DNA from: Clavibacter sp. VKM Ac-2872
GTDB taxonomy: Bacteria > Actinomycetota > Actinomycetes > Actinomycetales > Microbacteriaceae
Direction: 5' to 3'
NCBI RefSeq assembly: GCF_015351105.1
Contig: NZ_JADKRR010000001.1
Span: forward strand, 682,001-746,000
DNA: 64,000 nt
Position numbers and translations under genes: made by a program. The notes under the pieces were generated by a model. The model saw only the letters and a program-made list of their open reading frames with translations. It did no database searches and was not told where the DNA came from. Positions 1 to 10,096 of the stretch are shown piece by piece (the stretch's first letter is position 1; every line of letters begins with the position of its first letter).

Positions 1-72
1 CGGTCGCGCCTCCGCGCGTCGACGGACCGCTCGGCCCCTCGACGCGCCGTCCGCGCGGGGGCGGAGCCGGGA

Positions 73-1110
73 TCAGCCCCGCGGCGCCTTCGCGGCGGAC
101 GTGCGGCTCGTGAGGCGCCGGGCGACGCCGATGAACGGCACCTCCACGAACCGGTGCACGAGCCACGAGACGACGAGCGTGAGCGCGATGGCCGCGACGA
201 CCCGCACGACCCCCTCGGGCACGTCGACGGCGCGCATGACCCGGTAGGCGAGCGGGTGCAGGAGGTACGCGGCGTACGAGATCGCGCCGAGCCAGATGAG
301 CACGCGCGAGTGGGCCGCCTGCCGCGTGACGTAGAACGCGAAGAAGAGGCCGAGGCCCAGGAGGAACGACGCGGCGTAGTCGAACGGCGGCCACGCCGCG
401 TCCTGCCCGCCGTTGAGGTACGTGAACAGCGGCACCCCCACGACGCCGGCGACGAGCAGGCCGCGCCAGGCGGTGGATCCGTCGCGGTCGCGCAGGTGGA
501 TCGCGTGCCCGAGCGACGCCGTGTAGAGCAGCAGGGGCAGGGTCCAGGGCAGCTCGCGCTCGAGCACCCGGCCGGCGATGGCCGCGGCGACGAAGCCGGC
601 GAGCCAGACGTAGCCCATGGCGACGCTGCGGTCGAGGCGGCCGATGAGCTTCGCGACGAGGGACTGGCCGTAGAAGATCAGCTCGATGCCGAGGGTCCAT
701 GCCGTCGGCACGATCGTGAAGATGCCCACGGCGCCCTGCACCATGAGCACGTTCGCCATGATCACGAGGGGGCCGCCGAGCTCGCCGTCGCCCGTGGTCC
801 CGATCCACAGCATCATGAGGCCGAGCACGAGCCAGTAGAGCGGGAAGAGCCGGTAGAGGCGACGCACCAGGAAGGTGCGGGTGTCCTGGCGCTGCAGGCT
901 GAGGGGGATGACGTAGCCGCTGACGAGGAAGAACGCGACGACGCCCACGCGCCCCGCGTCCACCCACTGCCGGCTGAAGTCCTCGAACGCCGGGTACTCC
1001 GCGGCGAAGAGGTGCTGCAGCACCACGATGAACGACGCGACGCCGCGGACCGCCTCGAGGAACTCGATCTTCCGACCGGTCTCGCTCTTCACTGTCACGG
1101 TGCTGGTCAC
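73..1110 (-). CDS. Acyltransferase 3 family membrane protein (OafA/YrhL-like)
   Basis: A 345-residue integral membrane protein of the acyltransferase-3 family, which moves acyl groups onto surface carbohydrates or lipids. The N-terminus (about residues 14-40) has the family signature FLEAVRGVASFIVVLQH, with the conserved Arg and the His at the end of the first helix. About ten hydrophobic helices follow, and the last cytoplasmic segment is basic. The GTG start at 1110 is preceded by GAGGAG at a spacing of 7. It is a single-domain enzyme with no fused SGNH domain, but the next gene upstream is an SGNH-fold lipoprotein; the two folds are often fused or paired in O-acetylation systems. The acceptor is not predictable from sequence. 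Confidence 0.9.
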   Translation of the reverse strand: MTSTVTVKSETGRKIEFLEAVRGVASFIVVLQHLFAAEYPAFEDFSRQWVDAGRVGVVAFFLVSGYVIPLSLQRQDTRTFLVRRLYRLFPLYWLVLGLMMLWIGTTGDGELGGPLVIMANVLMVQGAVGIFTIVPTAWTLGIELIFYGQSLVAKLIGRLDRSVAMGYVWLAGFVAAAIAGRVLERELPWTLPLLLYTASLGHAIHLRDRDGSTAWRGLLVAGVVGVPLFTYLNGGQDAAWPPFDYAASFLLGLGLFFAFYVTRQAAHSRVLIWLGAISYAAYLLHPLAYRVMRAVDVPEGVVRVVAAIALTLVVSWLVHRFVEVPFIGVARRLTSRTSAAKAPRG

Positions 1111-1201
1111 GCGGGCTCTCCTCTGGTGCGGGCGCGACGCTCCCGAGGCACCGCTTCGACCCTAACCGCCGGGCTGCGCGCGGGAGGGCGGGGGGATGCC
1201 C

Positions 1202-1912
1202 CTACTTCTGGGCGCTCTCGTCGAGGACCTCGGTGCGCACGAACTTGCGCACCTCGGCGCCCATGAGCTTGTAGCCCGTCATGTTGGTGTGGATCCCGTC
1301 GCGGAAGAACTCGGTCCGCCACTTCATGTCCTTGTTCGTGAGGTTCTTCCACGGGTTGAAGAAGTGGTACCCCTGCGCGTCGGCGAACTGCTCGAGGTGC
1401 GCGTTGACCTCGGGCGGCGTCTCGGGCGAGGCGTTCTGAGGCGGGATGCCGAGGATCACGGTCTCCTTCGGCGCGAGCTTCTCCACCGTCTGCAGTATGT
1501 CCGCGTCGAGCTGGGTGTCCGGGACGCCGGCGATGCGGTTGTTCGTGCCGATCATGATGAGCGCCACGTCGACGTCCTCGACGGTGGGCGTGTTGGCCGC
1601 CATGACGGTGCTCGTCGCGCCGTCGGTGCCCCAGCCGCCCGCGAAGGTCAGCGGGTCGCCGACGACGTAGTCGACGTAGGCCATGCCCTGGTCGATGCCC
1701 TGGGGCAGCGTGCCGACGAAGCCGTTCGTGTTCGAGTCGCCCATGACGACGATGCGGGTCATGTCCTCGGGCGCCGTCGTGGCGGACGCGTCGGGGGCGG
1801 GCTCGCCGTCGGTGGCGGTGGGGGCGGGCTGCGGCCCGCTCGTGCACCCGGCGAGCAGGAGGACGGCGGCGAGGGCGCCGAGAGCGCCCCGGGCCATGCG
1901 ACGTGCGGGCAT
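1202..1912 (-). CDS. SGNH/GDSL-family hydrolase lipoprotein
   Basis: A 236-residue predicted lipoprotein. The signal sequence ends in the lipobox LLAGC (Cys23), so the protein should be anchored on the outer face of the membrane. After a Pro/Thr/Asp-rich spacer comes VVMGDSNTNG with the nucleophile Ser60 (block I). GTNNR is the block III Asn, and DGIHTN near residue 205 supplies the catalytic Asp and His. The three blocks are in the usual order for SGNH esterases and lipases. It lies just upstream of the membrane acyltransferase on the same strand with a 91-nt gap, which suggests a pair that adds and removes, or transfers, acetyl groups on a surface glycan (inference). ATG at 1912 gives a complete signal peptide; ATG at 1897 is also possible. 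Confidence 0.85.
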   Translation of the reverse strand: MPARRMARGALGALAAVLLLAGCTSGPQPAPTATDGEPAPDASATTAPEDMTRIVVMGDSNTNGFVGTLPQGIDQGMAYVDYVVGDPLTFAGGWGTDGATSTVMAANTPTVEDVDVALIMIGTNNRIAGVPDTQLDADILQTVEKLAPKETVILGIPPQNASPETPPEVNAHLEQFADAQGYHFFNPWKNLTNKDMKWRTEFFRDGIHTNMTGYKLMGAEVRKFVRTEVLDESAQK

Positions 1913-1993
1913 AGGTGTTCATCCGATCGTGGAGGGGTCCGCGGCAGCGGCGAGCCGGTGACCCCGTCAGCCGCTGCGATCACGGGGCCGCTC

Positions 1994-2019
1994 GGAAACC
2001 ATTGTGGCATGCGGTTTCC
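1994..2019. other. Inverted repeat, possible terminator or operator
   Basis: The arms GGAAACC and GGTTTCC are separated by 12 nt in the 199-nt gap between the lipoprotein and the endonuclease/phosphatase-family gene. GC-rich flanks can extend the pairing. It lies about 90 nt past the stop of the upstream minus-strand gene and about 80 nt before the lipoprotein start, so it could be a terminator or a regulatory site. No other feature is visible in this gap. Confidence 0.3.
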
Positions 2020-2111
2020 ATCGCCCCGGGTGGCGGCGTGGCGGACCGCCGATCCGCGGCGGGCGCGATCGGACCCCGACCGGCGTGCGGTCGGGCGTCG
2101 GTGCGGCGCGG

Positions 2112-3164
2112 TCAGGCGGTGCGCGCGAGGCGCACGAGCGCCTGCACGGCGGCGTGATCGGAGGGGGAGCGGCCCTCGAACGTGTACGGGTTGATGGCCG
2201 AGTCGACCACCTCGACGCCGCGGCCCGCGAGGATCCAGTCGATGCGCTGGCCCTCGGGCACGGGGTCGCCGTAGGCGGTGAAGGTGCCGATGCCGGGGGT
2301 CGCGTGGTGCGCGGCCGTGGTCCAGGTGTCGGCGAGCCCGGCGTCGCGCGTGAGGATGTCGTACGCGGCCGACTCCTCCGCCGGCGCGTTGAAGTCGCCC
2401 GTGACGACGACGGGCGCGCCGGACGCGACCTCCTGCAGCCGCTCGGTGATGAGGTCGGCGCTCTTCACGCGCGCGAGCTCGGACTCGTGGTCGAGGTGCG
2501 TGTTGAGGTGCACGAACTCGGCGCCGCTGCGGCGGTCGCGGAAGCGCGCCCACGTGGCGATGCGCGTCGTGCTGCAGCCCCAGGAGCGGGATCCGATGAG
2601 CTCCGGCAGGTCGGACAGCCAGAACTGGTCCCACGCCACGACGTCGAGGCGGCGCTCGTCGTAGAAGATCGCGCTGTACTCGCCGCCGGACCCGCCGTCG
2701 CGGCCGTAGCCGAGCATGCGGTGGTGGGGGAGCGCCCGGGCGATGGCGGGCAGCTGGGACGAGAGGGCCTCCTGCACGCCGAGCACGGTGGGCTGCTCGA
2801 GCTGGAGGAAGCGGGTGAGCACGGGCTCGCGGTCGGCCCAGTGGTCGGGATCGCCGGGCTCGGTGGAGGGGCGGGCCAGGCGGATGTTGCAGGTCATCAC
2901 GTGCACGAGGTCGCCCTCGGCCGAGCCGATGGTCGCCTGCTGGGGCGGGGCGGGAGCGACCTGCGTCGCTGCCGCCGGGCGAGACGGAGGGGGGTCGGCC
3001 TCCGCGGTGCCGTCCGGGCCGTCGGTCGTGGTGGTCGTCTCGTCCGCGCGCGGGCGCTCGAGGAGCGCCGTGCCGGAACCTCGGGTGGGCCGTCCGACGC
3101 CCGGATCGGAGGATCCGGCACCGTCGAACAGGTCGCGTCGGCTGAATCCGCCGCTGGCCATCAT
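2112..3164 (-). CDS. Endonuclease/exonuclease/phosphatase family hydrolase
   Basis: A 350-residue protein of the DNase I-like (EEP) fold, which covers nucleases, phosphatases and phosphodiesterases. Family landmarks occur in order: the metal-ligand Asn in HVMTCNIRL, the Glu in LGVQEAL, the catalytic Asp and Asn in VVVTGDFNAP, and the terminal SDHAAV His. The start at 3164 (ATGATG) is chosen because GAGGAG lies six nt upstream; a longer frame to 3260 has no ribosome site. The N-terminus contains SRRDLF, which resembles a twin-arginine signal, but a Gly/Ser/Thr/Pro-rich disordered stretch follows instead of a hydrophobic segment, so export is doubtful. Substrate unknown; similar proteins are often annotated as metal-dependent hydrolases. 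Confidence 0.85.
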   Translation of the reverse strand: MMASGGFSRRDLFDGAGSSDPGVGRPTRGSGTALLERPRADETTTTTDGPDGTAEADPPPSRPAAATQVAPAPPQQATIGSAEGDLVHVMTCNIRLARPSTEPGDPDHWADREPVLTRFLQLEQPTVLGVQEALSSQLPAIARALPHHRMLGYGRDGGSGGEYSAIFYDERRLDVVAWDQFWLSDLPELIGSRSWGCSTTRIATWARFRDRRSGAEFVHLNTHLDHESELARVKSADLITERLQEVASGAPVVVTGDFNAPAEESAAYDILTRDAGLADTWTTAAHHATPGIGTFTAYGDPVPEGQRIDWILAGRGVEVVDSAINPYTFEGRSPSDHAAVQALVRLARTA

Positions 3165-3361
3165 GGAGATCTCCTCGGGTCGCACGTGTCTCGCATGATC
3201 AGCCTGCGCGACGTGACCCCCGAGGGGACCAACGGCGTGTGGCGGATGCGTGAACTGCACGGACAGGTCTACGCGAGGGGTGCGGGGAAGGCAACCCGGG
3301 GGCGGCGTGTCGGCCCGGCCCGGAGGGATCCGCCAGCCGGCGCATGGCCCGCTGGCAGACG

Positions 3362-3393
3362 CGCGCGCCGCCGGCGGATGCCGGCGGCGCGCG
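3362..3393 (-). terminator. Strong hairpin terminating the purSQL operon
   Basis: A perfect 14-bp stem with a GGAT loop lies 18 nt past the stop codon of the dienelactone hydrolase, the last gene of the operon. There is no U tract, as is common for hairpin terminators in high-GC actinobacteria. The remaining roughly 200 nt up to the next gene show nothing else. Confidence 0.7.
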
Positions 3394-3410
3394 GATCGAC
3401 GCGGAGGGGG

Positions 3411-4208
3411 TCAGCCCAGGTGCTCGGCGAGGAAGTCCGTGAGCGCCCGCCACGAGCGGCGCTCGGCGCGGTCCTGGTACTGCGCGCCGCCCTCGGGGGA
3501 GTCGACGCCCGGCACGGAGAACGCGTGCATGGCGCCGCTGTAGGTGACGACCTGCCAGTCGACCGCGGGACGCGTGCGCATCTCGGCCTGGAACGCGGCC
3601 ACCTTCTCGTCGGGGACCATGGGGTCGTCCGCGCCCGTGAGGACGAGGATCGCGGCCTTCACGTCGGCGACGTCGGCGGGCTCGTGCACGACGAGGCTGC
3701 CGTGCAGCGAGATCGCCGCCTTGATGTCGGCCCCGGCCCGGGCGACCTCGAGCGACGCGCTGCCGCCGAAGCAGTAGCCCATGACGGCGATGCGCGACGG
3801 GTCGACGTCGGGCTCGGCCGCGAGGCGGTCGATGCCGGCCTGCACGCGGGCGCGCATGAGCGGCAGGTCCGCGTAGAAGGAGCCGGCGACCTGGCCGGCC
3901 TCCTCGGGGCCCGGCCGTACGTCGCGTCCGTAGACGTCGGCGGCGAACGCGACGTAGCCGAGGCGCGCGAGCATCTGGATGCGCGCCGCCACGTGCCCGC
4001 CCACGCCGAACCAGTCGTGGATCACGAGCACGGCGGGGCGGCGGCCGCTCTGCGCGGCGTCGCGGGCGAGGAGCCCCTCGAGCTCGGTGCCCGCGTGGTC
4101 GTAGAGCACGGGGCCCATCTGGATGTCAGCGCCCGCGGTCAGCGGCACGCGCTCGGTGAGCTCGGCGAGGGACGGCGACCAGACGGGGGACGATCCGGGA
4201 TCGGACAT
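3411..4208 (-). CDS. Dienelactone hydrolase family protein
   Basis: A 265-residue alpha/beta hydrolase of the dienelactone hydrolase family. The cysteine nucleophile elbow is in MGYCFGG, where a Cys takes the usual place of Ser. The acid is in LTGADDPMVP and the histidine in SGAMHAF. ATG at 4208 is preceded by GGAGG with 7-nt spacing and begins 2 nt after the purL stop, so it is almost certainly cotranscribed with purSQL. No purine-related role is known for this family; the linkage may only reflect operon capture. Family members hydrolyse lactones and small esters in the cytoplasm. Confidence 0.88.
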   Translation of the reverse strand: MSDPGSSPVWSPSLAELTERVPLTAGADIQMGPVLYDHAGTELEGLLARDAAQSGRRPAVLVIHDWFGVGGHVAARIQMLARLGYVAFAADVYGRDVRPGPEEAGQVAGSFYADLPLMRARVQAGIDRLAAEPDVDPSRIAVMGYCFGGSASLEVARAGADIKAAISLHGSLVVHEPADVADVKAAILVLTGADDPMVPDEKVAAFQAEMRTRPAVDWQVVTYSGAMHAFSVPGVDSPEGGAQYQDRAERRSWRALTDFLAEHLG

Positions 4209-4210
4209 GC

Positions 4211-6567
4211 TCACGCCTCCACGGCCGTGCCGAAGCGCGCGGGGAGCGTGGCGCGGTGGATCCCGCGCAGCTCGTCCACGGACAGGGTGAAGAGACCCTG
4301 CAGCTCGAGGCCGGGCGCCTGCGCGTCCGTGACGCCGATGCGGAGCACCGGGTAGCCGCGCCCCTCGCAGAGGCCCTGGAACTTGACGTCGTCCTCGCGG
4401 GGCACCGTGACGAGCATGCGGCCGGTGGACTCGGAGAACAGCGCGGTCGCCTGGTCGACGCCGTCGCGCTGGACGATGCCGTCGAGCCAGACACGGGCGC
4501 CGACGCCGAAGCGCATGACGGACTCCGCGAGCGCCTGGCCGAGGCCGCCGTCCGAGAGGTCGTGCGCGCTCGCGATGAGCGACTGCGTGGCGCCGGCCGC
4601 GATGAGCGAGGCGAGGTCCTTCTCGGCGGCGAGGTCGACCACGGGCGGGACGCCGCCGAGGTGGTCGTGCACGGTGCCGGCCCAGGCGGATCCGTCGAGC
4701 TCCTCGCGCGTGACGCCGAGCAGGTAGATGTTGTCGCCCTCGTCCTGCCAGCCGGACGGGATGCGGCGCGCGACGTCGTCGATCACGCCGAGCACGCCCA
4801 CGACGGGCGTCGGGTGGATCGCCTGCGTGCCCGTCTGGTTGTAGAGGGAGACGTTGCCGCCCGTGACGGGGATCTCGAGCTCGAGGCAGCCGTCCGCCAG
4901 GCCCTCGACCGTGCGGCTGAACTGCCACATGACCTCGGGGTCCTCGGGGCTGCCGAAGTTGAGGCAGTCGCTGACGGCGACGGGCGTGGCGCCGGACGCG
5001 GCGACGTTGCGGTACGCCTCCGCGAGGGCGAGCTGCGCGCCCGCGTACGGGTCGAGCTGGCAGAAGCGGCCGTTCGCGTCGGTGGCGACCGAGAAGCCGA
5101 GGCCGCTCTCCTCGTCGACGCGGACCATGCCGGCATCGTCGGGGAACGACAGGGCCGTGTTGCCCATCACGTAGCGGTCGTACTGGTCGGTGATCCACGA
5201 CGCGTCGGCGAGGTTCGGGCTGCCGAGGAGCTGCAGGAACTGGTCCTTGATCTCGTCGGGCGCGGTGGGGCGCGCGAGGCGCGACGCGGAGTCGGCCTGG
5301 AGGGCGTCGATCCACGTGGGGTAGGAGACGGGACGGTCGTAGACGGGGCCGTCGACCGCGACCGTGCGCGGCTCGACGTCGACGATGCGCTCGCCGTGGT
5401 GGTCGATGACGAGGCGGCCGGTGTCGGTGACCTCGCCGAGCACGCTCGTCTCGACGTCCCACTTGCGGACGACCTCTAGGAAGCCCGCGAGCTTCTCCGG
5501 CTTCACGACCGCCATCATGCGCTCCTGGCTCTCCGACATGAGGATCTCCTCGGCCGTGAGCGACGGGTCGCGCAGCAGCACCTCCTCGAGCCGGATGTGC
5601 ATGCCGCCGTCGCCGTTGGAGGCGAGCTCGCTCGTGGCGCAGGAGATGCCCGCGGCGCCGAGGTCCTGGATCCCCTCGACGAGGTCCTTGGCGAAGAGCT
5701 CGAGGCAGCACTCGATGAGCACCTTCTCGGCGAACGGGTCGCCGACCTGCACCGCGGGGCGCTTGGTGGGGCCGCCGTCGGCGAACGTGTCGCTCGCGAG
5801 GATGGAGGCGCCGCCGATGCCGTCGCCGCCCGTGCGCGCGCCGAACAGGACGACCTTGTTGCCGACGCCGCGCGCGTTGGCGAGGTGGAGGTCCTCGTGG
5901 CGGAGGACGCCGACGGCGAGCGCGTTGACGAGCGGGTTGCCCTGGTACACGCGGTCGAAGTAGGTCTCGCCGCCGATGTTCGGCAGCCCTAAGCAGTTGC
6001 CGTAGAAGCTGATGCCCGCGACGACGCCGTGCACGACGCGCGCGGTGTCGGGGTCGTCGATGTCGCCGAAGCGCAGCGCGTCCATCACGGCGACGGGACG
6101 CGCGCCCATCGAGATGATGTCGCGGACGATGCCGCCCACGCCCGTGGCCGCGCCCTGGAACGGCTCGATGTAGGAGGGGTGGTTGTGGCTCTCGATCTTG
6201 AAGGTGACGGCCCAGCCCTCGCCCACGTCGACGACGCCGGCGTTCTCGCCCATGCCGACCATGAGGTCCTTCTTCATGGACTCGGAGACCTTCTGGCCGA
6301 ACTGGCGGAGGTACTTCTTCGAGGACTTGTAGGAGCAGTGCTCGCTCCACATGACCGAGTACATGGCGAGCTCGCCGCTGGTGGGGCGGCGGCCGAGGAT
6401 CTCGCGGATCTTCAGGTACTCGCCCTCCGTGAGCCCGAGCGCCGCGTAGGGCTGCTCCTTCTCCGGGGTGCGCTCGGCCATCTCGACGGTGTCGGCGACG
6501 TGGCGGCGGATGCTGCGTCCCTCTCCCGCGGGGTCGGTGGGGACGGATGCGGGATCGGCGTGGACGC

Positions 6568-6571
<4 letters not shown>
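4211..6571 (-). CDS. purL: Phosphoribosylformylglycinamidine synthase, large subunit
   Basis: About 786 residues, the small type of PurL that works with separate PurS and PurQ. It performs the ATP-dependent conversion of FGAR to FGAM, step four of purine synthesis, using ammonia from PurQ. Recognisable blocks include [12 protein letters not shown] near residue 63, the glycine-rich [26 protein letters not shown] and HDLSDGGLG in the C-terminal half. The GTG start at 6571 overlaps the purQ stop (GTGA), with AAGGAG ten nt upstream. An ATG 30 codons inside ([10 protein letters not shown]) is the alternative start; the 30 extra residues are poorly conserved in type. Confidence 0.97.
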
Positions 6572-7262
<691 letters not shown>

Positions 7263-7263
<1 letters not shown>

Positions 7264-7655
7264 CAGCGCTGCTCCGCCGCGGCGGAACCGTGGGGGAGCG
7301 GGTGCGCGGCGACGTCGGTGTCGGCCCTGCCGCCCTCCGCGATGGTGTGGTCGTCGGTGACGTTGCCGGTGGCCATGTCGGCCTCGGCGCTGATGCCGAA
7401 CCCGTCGAGCCCGGCGACGTGGACGCTGATGACGTCCTCGATGACGGAGTTGGAGAGCATGTCGGCGGCGAGGGTCTGGACGTCGGCGAGCAGCGCGTCG
7501 TCCACCTCGCCCTCGACGGTGAGCTCGAAGCGCTTGCCGATGCGGACGCCGGTGAAGCGGTCCTTGCCGAGGCGGGCCAGGGCGCCGGCCACGGCCTTCC
7601 CCTGGGGGTCGAGCAGCTCGGCCTTGGGCATCACTTCGACGACGATCGTGGGCAC
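7263..7655 (-). CDS. purS: Phosphoribosylformylglycinamidine synthase subunit PurS, with C-terminal extension
   Basis: PurS is the small bridging subunit that couples PurQ and PurL. The first 80 residues are canonical ([17 protein letters not shown], then [10 protein letters not shown], then NSVIEDV). The frame continues for about 50 residues beyond the normal 80-85-residue length as an acidic, Thr/Ala/Gly-rich tail that looks disordered. GTG at 7655 has GGAG seven nt upstream. First gene of the operon. Confidence 0.93.
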
Positions 7656-7694
7656 GATGGGACTCCGGATTCCTGGAGGCGGGTGGATGCGCTC

Positions 7695-7700
7695 AGCGTA
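7695..7700 (-). promoter_or_regulatory. Candidate -10 element for the purSQL operon
   Basis: On the minus strand TACGCT fits the actinobacterial TAnnnT -10 pattern and lies about 40 nt upstream of the purS GTG, leaving a short leader. No convincing -35 box is visible. This is the only promoter-like element in the 98-nt gap. Confidence 0.3.
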
Positions 7701-7753
7701 CCGGACGGCCGTGCCCCGCCGGGCGGGTCCGACGGGGCGGGCACGGGCCGGGA

Positions 7754-8437
7754 TCAGCCGATGGCCTCGGGCAGCAGCTCCACGCGGTAGGCGGCGTCGA
7801 TGGTCTCGCCCGTGGCGGGATCCTCGAGCTGCACGCGCCAGCGCGACGCGAACTGGTCGACGCCCGGGACCATCGCGACCGTGCCCGAGATGAGCACCGT
7901 GCCGGGCACGCGGAGGCCGCGCTTGGCGAGCACCTCGAGCCAGTGGTCGGGGGTGAGGAGCGCGGCGAGCGTGGAGTCCTGGATGAGCTGCTCGGCGCCC
8001 TCCTCGCCGACCCAGCCGCGCAGGCGGATCGCGTCGAGGCGGTCGCGCACGTCGGCGAGGCGCCAGGCCCTGCGTCCCAGCACGTCGGGACCGGCGTTCT
8101 TGCTCCACGCGACGCCGTGCACCTCGAGCGCGCGGTCGGTGTGGTCGCACGCGACGGTGAGGAGCACGTCGTCGTCGGTGATCACGAGGGCCCACTCGGC
8201 CTCGCCCGAGGTGCGGCCGTGCTGCGCGGGCACCGTGTCGGCCTGCGACGCGAGGTACGGCGCGACGGGGTAGAGCGCGGGCGTGGTCGCGGGTCCGGGC
8301 ACGCCGAGCTCGGCCAGCTCGTCGATGTGCGCCTGCACCTCGGCCTGGTCGCGGCCCGCGTAGCCGGCGTTGAGGAGCGACACGACATCGACGCTCGGGG
8401 TGGATCCGTCGGGCAGCTGGAAGCGCAGGGTGGTCAT
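7754..8437 (-). CDS. DUF2848 family protein
   Basis: A 227-residue cytoplasmic protein matching the DUF2848 pattern: the N-terminal LRFQLPDGS, AGYAGRDQAEVQAHIDEL, then ALVITDDDVLLTVACDHTDR and GVAWSKNAGPDVL, with a C-terminal beta-rich half. DUF2848 proteins resemble the fumarylacetoacetate-hydrolase fold and usually sit in catabolic clusters; no reaction is established. ATG at 8437 follows AGGAGG. It is divergent from the MHS transporter across a 164-nt gap containing the palindrome CTGTATACAG, which recurs before the GntR gene, so all four genes probably form one regulon. Confidence 0.8.
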   Translation of the reverse strand: MTTLRFQLPDGSTPSVDVVSLLNAGYAGRDQAEVQAHIDELAELGVPGPATTPALYPVAPYLASQADTVPAQHGRTSGEAEWALVITDDDVLLTVACDHTDRALEVHGVAWSKNAGPDVLGRRAWRLADVRDRLDAIRLRGWVGEEGAEQLIQDSTLAALLTPDHWLEVLAKRGLRVPGTVLISGTVAMVPGVDQFASRWRVQLEDPATGETIDAAYRVELLPEAIG

Positions 8438-8520
8438 CGGTCCTCCTGTGGTGTTTCGAGCGTGTGAAGAGATGCGGATCCGGACGCCTCGGCCATGGTG
8501 CCGGGGGTCCGGTATGCCTA

Positions 8521-8530
8521 CTGTATACAG
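8521..8530. promoter_or_regulatory. Probable GntR/FCD operator CTGTATACAG
   Basis: A perfect 10-bp palindrome lies in the divergent gap between the DUF2848 gene and the transporter. Its core TGTATACA recurs exactly at 10778-10785, next to the start of the GntR regulator. Palindromes with a GTATAC core are typical targets of FCD-type GntR regulators. Confidence 0.65.
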
Positions 8531-8601
8531 GACACCGACCGGACGCCGGGCGGGATCCGATCGCCGGATCCGTGGCCCGGCTCCCTCACCCGAGGAGCCC
8601 C

Positions 8602-9999
8602 ATGGCCGACGACCCCACCGCCTCCCCGGCGACGACCGCGCCCGCATCCGGCGCGCCCGCGGCGCCCGCCGCGACCGAGAAGCCCACCCGCCGCGAGCTC
8701 GTGAAGGCGTTCACCGCGAGCCTCACCGGCACCTCGCTCGAGTGGTACGACTTCGCCGTGTACTCGGCCGCCAGCGCCGTCGTGTTCCCCGTCGTCTTCT
8801 TCCCGTCGTCGGACCCGTACACGGCGACGATCCTCGCGTTCTCCACCTACGCGGTCGGCTACGTCTCGCGCCCCGTCGGCGGGTTCGTCTTCGGGCGGCT
8901 CGGCGACAAGATCGGCCGGAAGCCCGTCCTCGTCCTCACGCTGCTGCTCATCGGCATCGCGACGTTCCTCATCGGCGTGCTGCCGGGCTACGCGACCATC
9001 GGGCTCGCGGCGCCGATCATCCTGGTGCTCCTCCGCTTCGCGCAGGGCGTGGGCGTCGGCGGCGAGTGGGGCGGGGCGGTGCTGCTCTCGAGCGAGTTCG
9101 GGGATCCACGCAAGCGCGGCTTCTGGTCGTCGGCCGCGCAGGTCGGCCCGCCCGCGGGCAACCTGCTCGCCAACGGCGCGCTCGCGCTGCTCACCGTGCT
9201 GCTCACCGAGGAGGACTTCCTCGACTGGGGCTGGCGCGTGGCCTTCCTGCTCTCCGCGCTGCTCGTGGCGTTCGGCCTCTGGATCCGCCTGAAGCTCGAG
9301 GACACCCCCGTGTTCAAGGCGCTGCAGGAGCGCGGCGACCGGCCGAGCGCGCCCGTGTCGGAGGTCTTCAGCACGCAGGCCCGCCCGCTCGTGGCCGCGA
9401 TCCTCAGCCGCGTCGGCCCGGACGTGCTCTACGCGCTCTTCACCGTCTTCACGCTCACCTACGGCGTGAACTCGCTCGGCTTCGAGCGCAGCCAGGTGCT
9501 CGTCGCGGTGCTGGTGGGATCCGCGGTGCAGCTGTTCACGATCCCGTTCGCGGGCGCCGTGAGCGACCGCATCAACCGCCGGGCGCTGTACGCGGCGGCC
9601 GCGGTGGGCGCGGCCGTCTGGGCGTACGTCTTCTTCGCGATCACCGACGGGTCGTCGACCTTCGTGCTGGGTGTCGGCATCGTGCTCGGGCTGTTCTTCC
9701 ACTCCTTCATGTACGGGCCGCAGGCGGCGTACATCATCGAGCAGTTCTCACCCCGGCTCCGCTACACGGGCGCCTCGCTCGCGTACACGATCGCCGGCGT
9801 GATCGGCGGGGCGATCGCGCCGCTGATGTTCACGATCATCTACGAGGAGACCGGCAGCTGGGTCGGCATCGCGCTGTACCTCACGGCCGCCGTCGTGCTC
9901 ACCCTCGTGGGGCTCGCGCTGGGCCGCGACTCGGACGTGTCCGAGGACGAGGAGTACGTGCGCACGGGCGCCGAGGGCGTGGCGGCGCCGGTCGCCTGA
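8602..9999 (+). CDS. MFS transporter, metabolite:H+ symporter (MHS) type
   Basis: A 465-residue, 12-helix major facilitator. MHS-subfamily hallmarks are LTGTSLEWYDFAVYS at the first helix, GRLGDKIGRKPVL in the loop between helices 2 and 3, and RFAQGVGVGGEWGGA in helix 4. It probably imports an organic acid or amino-acid-like compound with protons. The chosen ATG at 8602 has GAGGAG four nt upstream; an in-frame extension to 8464 would run over the operator and is unlikely. Its neighbours (DUF2848, carbon-nitrogen hydrolase, FCD regulator) suggest it takes up the compound those enzymes degrade. Confidence 0.9.
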   Translation: MADDPTASPATTAPASGAPAAPAATEKPTRRELVKAFTASLTGTSLEWYDFAVYSAASAVVFPVVFFPSSDPYTATILAFSTYAVGYVSRPVGGFVFGRLGDKIGRKPVLVLTLLLIGIATFLIGVLPGYATIGLAAPIILVLLRFAQGVGVGGEWGGAVLLSSEFGDPRKRGFWSSAAQVGPPAGNLLANGALALLTVLLTEEDFLDWGWRVAFLLSALLVAFGLWIRLKLEDTPVFKALQERGDRPSAPVSEVFSTQARPLVAAILSRVGPDVLYALFTVFTLTYGVNSLGFERSQVLVAVLVGSAVQLFTIPFAGAVSDRINRRALYAAAAVGAAVWAYVFFAITDGSSTFVLGVGIVLGLFFHSFMYGPQAAYIIEQFSPRLRYTGASLAYTIAGVIGGAIAPLMFTIIYEETGSWVGIALYLTAAVVLTLVGLALGRDSDVSEDEEYVRTGAEGVAAPVA

Positions 10000-10018
10000 G
10001 GGTCGAGCCGCATCGGCC

Positions 10019-10052
10019 GACGCCCGGATCCCCGCAGCGGGATCCGGGCGTC
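10019..10052. terminator. Bidirectional hairpin terminator
   Basis: A perfect 14-bp stem (GACGCCCGGATCCC and its complement) with a 6-nt loop lies between the convergent transporter and GntR genes, so it can serve both. Confidence 0.75.
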
Positions 10053-10096
10053 GTCGCGTGCGCGCGGTGCCGGCCCGTGATGCGCGAGGAAGCCCG

